From Propionivibrio sp. (lineage in GTDB: Bacteria > Pseudomonadota > Gammaproteobacteria > Burkholderiales > Rhodocyclaceae): a stretch of DNA of 34,362 nt. Positions 1-5,351 of the stretch are shown here, piece by piece. The notes below the pieces were generated by a model. The model was not told where the DNA came from. It saw nothing but the letters and a program-made list of their open reading frames with translations, and ran no database searches. Numbering within the stretch: position 1 is the first letter of the stretch; every line of letters begins with the position of its first letter. Both the position numbers and the translations under genes were made by a program. The stretch covers positions 1 through 34,362 of the forward strand of contig JARKPC010000186.1 in NCBI GenBank assembly GCA_029975435.1, written 5' to 3'.

Positions 1-89
1 GTAACCAACCCGCGCATATCAGACTGATCAACCGTCGGCATGCCGTCCGTTCTGCTACCAACACACTGCATGAATATACAAAAAACCGT

Positions 90-218
90 TCAACAATTTG
101 ACAGGTCAATACATATCAGTCCCATGTCACGTGTCGCGGCCATCCATGCGCGCATGATGACGCGCTCGGAGTCGACCAGTGTTCCGTCCATGTCAAAGAT
201 GACTGAGCGCAAGAACAT
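90..218 (-). pseudogene. HAD-superfamily hydrolase, 5' remnant
   Basis: This 42-codon reading frame begins with MFLRSVIFDMDGTLVDSERV, the DxDGTLVDS motif I of HAD-type phosphatases of the beta-phosphoglucomutase/phosphoglycolate phosphatase kind, followed by a cap-domain-like helix up to about residue 34 (RDMGL). It then runs into unrelated sequence and stops at TGA. The family is normally about 210-230 residues, so motifs II-IV are missing and the product cannot be an active phosphatase. No good Shine-Dalgarno precedes the ATG at 218. The break lies near position 115-120, and the DNA to its left (1-90) shows nothing recognisable. I read this as a gene cut by an old rearrangement. The family call for the fragment is confident; the cause of the break is inferred. 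Confidence 0.7.
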
Positions 219-252
219 GATTTGAATGGGTGAAGATTAGGAAAGAGAACGT

Positions 253-399
253 CTATTCGCCTTCCCGGTAGTTGCGGGAGTCGCTTTTCCGAGCGATGAA
301 GACGAAACGCTGCGGCTTGCAGTCGGGGCCGAATGGAGCCAACGCAGCGCGGCGGGGTTCGAGTTCGATGTCGGCGATGTTGATGACTGGCTTTGTCAT
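253..399 (-). pseudogene. Short cupin-like N-terminal remnant or small protein
   Basis: A 48-codon ORF starts with MTKPVINIADIELEPRRAAL. This resembles the N-terminus of small single-domain cupin proteins (typically MxKPVINIADVELxPRPxxxAPTG), but the metal-binding cupin motifs are absent and the frame ends after 48 residues. A strong Shine-Dalgarno (GAGGAGGAAA) lies 6 bases upstream of the ATG at 399, so it may still be translated. It sits just upstream, on the same strand, of the truncated HAD gene, so both look like decayed remains of one former minus-strand operon. It could instead be a genuine small protein. The resemblance is from memory of the family and was not tested by alignment. Confidence 0.45.
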
Positions 400-673
400 G
401 AGCGTTTCCTCCTCAATACGAATGGCCATGATAGACCAGGGAAGAACCGATGGGATTGAAGGCAGATGGGACTCCTCGGCTCCTCCACGTTATGGATGGT
501 ACGTCAGGGCAGGAGAGGTGAGGCGATCGCAAGGCTGAACGAGGTGTACTAGCTTCGCGATGCCTTGCTGGAAGTTCTGAAAGCACTGGTACAGAAGCAG
601 AGTGCGTGATCCTCGGCTGATGGCGCGACAAGTGCCGCCCGCATTTGTGCTGGCGACCCGGGGCATTCGCCGG
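400..673. other. Non-coding stretch upstream of riboswitch
   Basis: I see no supportable gene here. Reading frames on both strands are low-complexity products of GC-rich DNA without family resemblance or convincing ribosome-binding sites. It presumably holds upstream control DNA for the riboswitch transcript. Confidence 0.5.
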
Positions 674-679
674 TAGAAT
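651..679 (+). promoter_or_regulatory. Possible sigma-70 promoter of the riboswitch transcript
   Basis: TAGAAT at 674-679 is a good -10 match. A poor -35 candidate (TGGCGA, 651-656) lies 17 bases upstream. Transcription would begin near 686, just before the predicted aptamer. The -35 is weak, so this is a position-supported guess. Confidence 0.3.
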
Positions 680-680
680 A

Positions 681-775
681 ATCGCCTCAAGGGCATACCT
701 GACTGAAAAGCAGGGACGCAAAGCTACCGGCCTAAAGACTTTTCCATGGCAGCGGGGTTGCCAGACGCGACAAGC
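681..775 (+). ncRNA. Cyclic-di-GMP-I (GEMM-I) riboswitch
   Basis: The stretch carries the hallmark GEMM-I elements in order: a P1 stem capped by a GAAA tetraloop (CCUGACU-GAAA-AGCAGG, loop 705-708), the conserved GGACGCAAAGC core (714-724), the CCGGCCUAA tetraloop-receptor strand (727-735) and the second stem with the UGGCAGCGGGGUUGCCA signature (747-763). These elements match the Vibrio cholerae Vc2 aptamer as I recall it. Known members bind cyclic di-GMP and control motility, chemotaxis and surface genes. Here the aptamer is followed by an intrinsic-terminator hairpin (815-845) and a chemoreceptor gene, so ligand-controlled transcription termination is the likely mechanism. Whether c-di-GMP turns expression on or off cannot be read with certainty. 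Confidence 0.9.
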
Positions 776-783
776 GTTTGTAT

Positions 784-808
784 GCACGCGGTGCAACCAG
801 GCGCGTGC
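784..808 (+). promoter_or_regulatory. Hairpin between aptamer and terminator
   Basis: GCACGCG (784-790) and CGCGTGC (802-808) form a perfect 7-bp stem with an 11-base loop, located between the c-di-GMP aptamer and the terminator. It could be part of the expression platform, for example as a structure competing with aptamer or terminator. That role is inferred from position only. Confidence 0.45.
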
Positions 809-814
809 TTGCAA

Positions 815-845
815 AGCCCTCCACCGATCGGTCGAGGGCTTTTTT
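815..845 (+). terminator. Intrinsic terminator of the c-di-GMP riboswitch
   Basis: AGCCCTC (815-821) pairs with GAGGGCT (834-840). Extra internal pairing is possible across CACCGATCGGTC, and TTTTT follows directly. This is a classic rho-independent terminator placed about 130 bases before the chemoreceptor start codon, so it would prevent readthrough unless the riboswitch changes its folding. Confidence 0.8.
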
Positions 846-973
846 GTTGCTTGGCATCCGGAATGCTGTCATGTGGAGCGTCTTCAGGTGCTGCCAGCCA
901 TGCCTTTCAGCAAGCTGCTCTTGACCCATTCCCCTGCGTTCGACGGGGAGTCTCTACCTCTCTCTGCTGGTGA

Positions 974-2611
974 ATGATGTTGATGAAAAACCTTACCATT
1001 GCCCGCCGCATCATGTTCATGATCGCGGTCTCAATCGTTTCGTTGCTCTTGGTTGGCGCTGCCGGACTGTATGTGGCCAAGCGGGGAAGCGACAGCGTCA
1101 CGCTCATCAAGGACGACAGTCTCGTCAGCGTGCGAACCATCGCCAATGCGCGGCAGGCATTCATGCAGATGCGGACGATCGTGTATGCGCACATACTCGC
1201 TGTCGATGAGGACGGAAAGTATACGGCAGCGAAGCGCCTGGACGAAAAGGCGGCGGAACTGGCGAAGATTCTGGACAGCTATAAGGCACTGGTCTCCGAT
1301 GAAGAGGACAGGCGGCTGTTGGAGCAGGATGCTCGCAACCTGAATCTCTATCTTGACGCGATGAAGAACAAGCTGTTTCCCTTGTCGAGCGCTTTCGACA
1401 TGGGCGGGGTGAGGGCGGTGATTTTCACCGACCTTGGCCCAATGGCCGCCAAGATTGAGAAAGGTTTCGACGAACACATGGCGTACAACGAACGTCAGGC
1501 GGAAGCGACGGCGCAGAATGCGATCAGCGAGGGACTCAAGGGGGAGATGGCGGCGCTGGGGGTCATCGCGGCCGGCGTACTGACGGTCGGCATTCTCGGG
1601 TTTTTTCTCCTGCGCAACATCAAGGGCGCTGTCGGGCAGATCCAGTCGATGGTGGGCAGGGTCGAAAACGACCTGGACTTTACCGTGCGCGCGAACGTTA
1701 CGTGCATGGATGAACTCGGCCTCACGGCGCTGGCCTTGAACCGGCTGCTCGACAAGCTGCAAGCCAACCTCCGGTCGATCTCAACCGGGGCGCTGTCGGT
1801 TGCCTCCGCAGCCAGCCAGATGGCGACCACGTCAACGCAGGTGGCAACTGCCTCGCACCAGCAAAGCGAGGCCGCTTCCGGCATGGCGGCAACGGTCGAG
1901 GAGATGACCGTGAGCATCAATCACGTGTCCGACCAGGCACAGGAAGCGGATCGTGTCTCCAACGAATCGGGGCAGCTCGCGCAATCCGGCGAGCATGTCA
2001 TCGGCCAGACCGTGACTGATATCCAGGGCATTGCGATGACGGTGAACGAGGCGGCCGACCTGATTCACGGGCTGGAGCAGCACAGTCAGCAAATCTCCAA
2101 CGTGGTGGTTGTCATCAAGGAAGTGGCGGATCAGACCAGCCTGTTGGCGCTGAATGCCGCCATCGAAGCCGCGCGTGCCGGAGAGCAGGGGCGTGGTTTT
2201 GCTGTCGTGGCCGATGAAGTGCGCAAGCTGGCGGAACGAACCTCCGTGTCGACCCATGAAATCGCCGCGACGATCGAAACCATGCGCACCGGCGCGGAAA
2301 ATGCCGTGACCTGTATGCAGGGCGTTGTCAGCAAGGTTGCGTTGGGCGTGGATCGCGCCAGGGAAGCCAACGAATCGATCACCCAGATCGGTGAGCGCAG
2401 TCGCCGGGCGGTCGACATGGTGGAAGAGATCGCATCCGCCATCAAGGAGCAAAGCGCGGCCACCAACAATATCGCCTTGCAGGTTGAACGCATCGCGCAG
2501 ATGTCGGAAGAAAGCAGCGCGGCTGCAGGCAACAGTGCCGAGGCTGCACGCGAGCTTGACCGGCTGGCCGGGGATATGCAGCAAATCGTGAGCGCCTATC
2601 GGCTCGGCTGA
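974..2611 (+). CDS. Methyl-accepting chemotaxis protein
   Basis: This 545-residue transmembrane chemoreceptor signals to CheA/CheW to bias flagellar rotation. Residues 14-34 are a first membrane segment. Residues 35-190 form a helical periplasmic region of the four-helix-bundle (4HB_MCP) type, and a second membrane helix spans about 193-213. A HAMP domain follows (about 214-268), then the MA signalling domain (about 275-545). The hairpin tip is diagnostic: [20 protein letters not shown] at 384-403, then [20 protein letters not shown]. No C-terminal CheR-docking pentapeptide is seen. The start may be ATG 974, 977 or 983; 983 gives the usual MKNLTIARR opening, and the Shine-Dalgarno is weak for all three. 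A c-di-GMP-I riboswitch and terminator lie upstream, so synthesis is probably coupled to c-di-GMP. The ligand is unknown. Confidence 0.95.
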   Translation: MMLMKNLTIARRIMFMIAVSIVSLLLVGAAGLYVAKRGSDSVTLIKDDSLVSVRTIANARQAFMQMRTIVYAHILAVDEDGKYTAAKRLDEKAAELAKILDSYKALVSDEEDRRLLEQDARNLNLYLDAMKNKLFPLSSAFDMGGVRAVIFTDLGPMAAKIEKGFDEHMAYNERQAEATAQNAISEGLKGEMAALGVIAAGVLTVGILGFFLLRNIKGAVGQIQSMVGRVENDLDFTVRANVTCMDELGLTALALNRLLDKLQANLRSISTGALSVASAASQMATTSTQVATASHQQSEAASGMAATVEEMTVSINHVSDQAQEADRVSNESGQLAQSGEHVIGQTVTDIQGIAMTVNEAADLIHGLEQHSQQISNVVVVIKEVADQTSLLALNAAIEAARAGEQGRGFAVVADEVRKLAERTSVSTHEIAATIETMRTGAENAVTCMQGVVSKVALGVDRAREANESITQIGERSRRAVDMVEEIASAIKEQSAATNNIALQVERIAQMSEESSAAAGNSAEAARELDRLAGDMQQIVSAYRLG

Positions 2612-2634
2612 GCCGTCAGTCGGCAGGGCTCATT

Positions 2635-2652
2635 CCAGGGCTCGCACCCTGG
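2635..2652 (+). promoter_or_regulatory. Small hairpin after the chemoreceptor gene
   Basis: CCAGGG and CCCTGG form a 6-bp stem with a 6-base loop 24 bases after the chemoreceptor stop codon. No T-run follows, so it is more likely an RNA-stabilising or attenuating structure than a terminator. Confidence 0.3.
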
Positions 2653-2694
2653 CAAACGGGGGCTACGCCACCCGACAATCGGGAAAGTGCCGAG

Positions 2695-3108
2695 ATGATG
2701 AGCAACAACCTTGAAAGCTGGAAAAGGATCCTTGTGGCCGTCGTCGCGGCGGCAGTTGCTCCATCCTGGGCTGCAGGAGATGGGGCGGGAGAGGTGGCCG
2801 TGAAGCCAAAACCGATGCGTTTCATTTTGAACGTTGGCAATACCCCTGAGTCCATGCGTTTTCTTCAGGCCGAGGTTGCCCTGGAATACGCCACTGTAGA
2901 GGCAGAGGCGCGCTTTTCGGCGTTCCGGCCCAAGTTGATGCATCACATCATCCTCTGGCTTTGCGATGCCGACACGTCGACCCTGCTATCGGAGGATGGG
3001 AAGCGCCACTTGCAAGGTCGAATTGCCGACGGTTTGAATGCCGTGTTTAATGAAACTGTCAAGACCGGAGTTCGGGAAGTTTACTTCACGGATTTCTTGA
3101 TTCAATGA
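2695..3108 (+). CDS. FliL-like protein
   Basis: This 137-residue protein has an N-terminal hydrophobic segment (about residues 12-27, ending AAVAPSWA) that could be a cleavable signal peptide or an anchor. The following domain matches the pattern of FliL flagellar basal-body proteins: a strand-rich start (PMRFILNVGN), LQAEVALEY around 58-66, a central helix containing RPKLMHHIIL, and the typical C-terminal VREVYFTDFLIQ. FliL surrounds the stator units of the flagellar motor and supports motor torque. Here the gene lies outside a flagellar operon, 83 bases after a chemoreceptor and overlapping the next gene by ATGA, so it is probably co-transcribed under the c-di-GMP riboswitch. Start is the first of two adjacent ATGs. 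A dedicated role in motor or surface sensing is inferred. Confidence 0.75.
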   Translation: MMSNNLESWKRILVAVVAAAVAPSWAAGDGAGEVAVKPKPMRFILNVGNTPESMRFLQAEVALEYATVEAEARFSAFRPKLMHHIILWLCDADTSTLLSEDGKRHLQGRIADGLNAVFNETVKTGVREVYFTDFLIQ

Positions 3109-3782
3109 CCTCGTTTAGCCATGGGGTTGAACCGACGATGTGTTATCCCGGAGATGTCGTGAGAAAAGAGAGTGAAGAAAGTGTGCAGAACGGAATAATC
3201 ACTCCCGCGCTTCAGCGAATTCTCCACGCTTTGGAGCGCCAGCCAAACATGGCCGTTGCGGATATTTCGGCCCAGGCATTCGTTGGCGTTGCCACGCTGG
3301 CGTGTGGTGGGTATATCCGGGCACTCAAAGGGCGCCGCCTGATCCACATCAGCGGTTGGCGCAAGGTCAAGGGACGGTTTTCGACGCCACTCTATAGCGC
3401 GGGAGACAAGCCCGATGTGGCGCGGCCCCGCATTGACGAAACGAGTCGCGATGCACCTGGTATGACGCGCATCGTCGACGCGGTGACGCGCTTTGGTGGT
3501 TTGACGTATCGTGAAATCGCCGAGTTTTCGGGACTGTCTCCCAATACCGTCAAGAACAGTGGCTATCTCGATGCCTTGGTCGCCCAGGAGCGCATTCATG
3601 TGGGACGCTGGAAACGTTCGCGCAACGGACCGATGTCGCCGGTCTACGTTGCCGGCCCCGGCATCAACGCGGCCAAACCTGCTGCTCTGAGTTCGGCAGA
3701 GAAGAAGAGCCGCCATCGCGCCCGGCACAAGACCCTCGCCGAAGGCGCAGAACTGAGAGCCCAGATTGCCGTGATGCGTTAG
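3105..3782 (+). CDS. Tandem winged-helix DNA-binding-like protein
   Basis: This 225-residue basic protein has no named family that I recognise. It contains two similar halves of about 75 residues. Each has a helix-turn-helix-like segment followed by a basic wing ending in a proline-flanked strand: ISGWRKVKGRFSTPLYSAG (about 97-115) and VGRWKRSRNGPMSPVYVAG (about 166-184). The second half includes LTYREIAEFSGLSPNTVKNS, a convincing winged-helix recognition unit. The tail is rich in Arg, Lys and Ala. Its ATG overlaps the stop codon of the FliL-like gene, implying translational coupling; an alternative start is ATG 3138. The sequence suggests a duplicated wHTH DNA-binding protein, perhaps a regulator made only when the riboswitch allows transcription. 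The target is unknown. Confidence 0.65.
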   Translation: MTSFSHGVEPTMCYPGDVVRKESEESVQNGIITPALQRILHALERQPNMAVADISAQAFVGVATLACGGYIRALKGRRLIHISGWRKVKGRFSTPLYSAGDKPDVARPRIDETSRDAPGMTRIVDAVTRFGGLTYREIAEFSGLSPNTVKNSGYLDALVAQERIHVGRWKRSRNGPMSPVYVAGPGINAAKPAALSSAEKKSRHRARHKTLAEGAELRAQIAVMR

Positions 3783-4048
3783 GCGCAGGATGCTGCATGA
3801 AATTTCTGTGAATTACTTCACGTACTTTCAGTCGGTATAGTGCTAGTTTGAATCTCTGATCTGCCGATGCGCGCCATGGTCGCTGTATCGGCTATGGAGC
3901 GCGTATGGAAGGCACCGAGGCTCGTTCATGCCGGGTGCGTCATGAATCACTGCGAGTATGCTTATGTACTGAAATCCATTTCTTGCCGGTTATTTAGTTC
4001 GCGGCACGCAATGGGATACGAGGCGACTACTGACTGGATGAGGCGTCT
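3783..4048 (+). other. Leader region of the interrupted HD-GYP gene
   Basis: The 266 bases before the GTG start hold no convincing gene; a 63-codon frame at 3867-4058 has no family resemblance. A TATAGT box (3836-3841) is a possible -10 without a clear -35, and GTGAA/TTCAC (3809-3822) is a small inverted repeat. These are the only candidate control elements seen. Confidence 0.35.
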
Positions 4049-4171
4049 GTGCGACTGAACATCCGTTTCAAGTATTGGATACTGGCCACAACGGTCGTAC
4101 TGGTTCTGGTGCTCACCGGCCTTTTCGTGCTAAGGAAACACCGAACAAGTTGCTGCATCACGGTGTCGTGA
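4049..4171 (+). pseudogene. 5' fragment of HD-GYP gene, cut by IS5-family insertion
   Basis: A GTG start at 4049, preceded by the Shine-Dalgarno GATGAGG, opens the frame MRLNIRFKYWILATTVVLVL, a short basic N-terminus and first transmembrane helix. At 4130-4133 (CTAA) the coding sequence is interrupted by the insertion element; translation continues into the element and stops at TGA 4169-4171 after 40 residues. Removing 4134-5328 (element plus one CTAA copy) joins this fragment in frame to the downstream gene: ...LTGLFVL-T-VFDKFTR-MAEKSAAE... The restored protein would be 997 residues. The frame at 4049 is closed upstream by TGA, so no longer N-terminus is available. Confidence 0.85.
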
Positions 4172-5324
4172 AGGCGAATTGAGACGAAATTCTGATGCGC
4201 TTGCATTTTTCATTGGATAAACGGCCGTTTTGTGGCCGGGAAGCGGGGCTTTCCCCCGCCTTCCGGCTACGTTGGGCGCACTGCTCCTGTCAGAGGTCGT
4301 CCCCATTTGTTGAGATTGAGCATGGCCAGCATGGCAAAAGCCCGATTAGCGTTCTTAGCGAGGCCGCGATAACGCGCCTTGGCGAATCCCCAGAGGCGCT
4401 TGAGCGTGAGGAAAGGGTGCTCGACCTTGGAGCGCACACTGGATTTCCTCCTGTTGGTGGCTTTGTCGGCCTCCGTCAGCGGACGGTTTTTATAGGCGCG
4501 CTTGTTGGTGAAGTCTTTTGCTTTCGGCGCCAGTTCCCTGAGCCGTTCCCGTTGCGCCGTGCCGCGGTAGGCGCTATCCCCGTAGAGCCGTGTTTCTCCG
4601 CCATGCAGCAGGTTTGGCACTTCATGGCTGTCATGAACGTTGGCGGCCGTGACACTCGCGCTATGGACCAATCCGGTCTTGCTGTCCGCTCCGATGTGCA
4701 GCTTCATTCCAAAGTGCCAATCGTTGCCTTTCTTGGTTTGGTGCATCTCCGGGTCGCGGCTCTTGTCCTGGTTCTTGGTCGAGGGCGGCGCGGCGATCAA
4801 GGTCGCATCGACAATCGTGCCCCCAGAAAGCTTCATGCCGTTGGCCATCAGCAATTCACCGACCTTGGCAAAGAGGGCCGCTCCCAAGTGGTGTTCTTCA
4901 AGCAGATGACGGAAGTTCATCAGGGTCGTGGCATCCGGCACCCGCTCCCGTCCCAGATCAATCCGGCAGAACTCCCGGAACACCGGAACATCGTACAACG
5001 CATCCTCGCAGGCTACATCGCTCAGGTTGAACCAGTTGGCGATGCAGTACATCCGCAGCATCCGCTCCAGCCCCACCGGCGGCCGTCCGTTGCCCGCCTT
5101 CGGGTAATGCGATTCGATCAAGGCGCAGAACTCCGACCACGGCATCAGTTTTTCCATGCGCGCCAAAAACTCCGCCTTGCGCGTCGCTCGGCTGTGCTTC
5201 TCGAATCCTCTTGTTGCCGCCAGCGTCAGTTGCTTCATCGTCGTAACCCTTGTGACCAGAATCTTCTGTCAGACCATATGACAAAAGAATCGTTCACTAT
5301 TTCTGATACTTATTCGGTGTTTCC
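4134..5324 (-). mobile_element. Complete IS5-family insertion sequence (1191 bp)
   Basis: The element has imperfect terminal inverted repeats (GGAAACACCGAACAAGT at the left; GGAAACACCGAATAAGT read inward from the right, one mismatch in 17). It is flanked by a 4-bp direct repeat CTAA (4130-4133 and 5325-5328), which fits the YTAR target preference of the IS5 group. One minus-strand transposase gene fills most of it. Both ends, the duplication and the transposase are intact, so the insertion looks recent. It splits an HD-GYP signalling gene. Confidence 0.95.
4267..5238 (-). CDS. IS5-family transposase
   Basis: This 323-residue DDE transposase catalyses cut-and-paste movement of the surrounding element. 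Motifs include the N-terminal segment RPPVGLERMLRMYCIANWFN (about 52-71), the first catalytic Asp in GGTIVDATLI (D144), the second in LYGDSAYRG (D221) and the catalytic Glu in RSKVEHPFLTLK (E273), with the R-x3-E-x6-K spacing typical of IS4/IS5 enzymes. Its length is normal for the IS5 group, and no frameshift or stop is seen, so it is probably active. The start is ATG 5238, about 90 bases inside the right end of the element. Confidence 0.95.
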   Translation of the reverse strand: MKQLTLAATRGFEKHSRATRKAEFLARMEKLMPWSEFCALIESHYPKAGNGRPPVGLERMLRMYCIANWFNLSDVACEDALYDVPVFREFCRIDLGRERVPDATTLMNFRHLLEEHHLGAALFAKVGELLMANGMKLSGGTIVDATLIAAPPSTKNQDKSRDPEMHQTKKGNDWHFGMKLHIGADSKTGLVHSASVTAANVHDSHEVPNLLHGGETRLYGDSAYRGTAQRERLRELAPKAKDFTNKRAYKNRPLTEADKATNRRKSSVRSKVEHPFLTLKRLWGFAKARYRGLAKNANRAFAMLAMLNLNKWGRPLTGAVRPT

Positions 5325-5351
5325 CTAACGGTATTCGATAAGTTTACAAGG

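Noticed and set aside
413..814. 133-codon minus-strand ORF over the riboswitch
   Set aside because: It overlaps the well-supported aptamer and terminator on the other strand, shows no family resemblance and has no ribosome-binding site.
4195..5328. 377-codon plus-strand ORF across the IS
   Set aside because: It is the antisense shadow of the transposase, which has clear DDE motifs on the minus strand.
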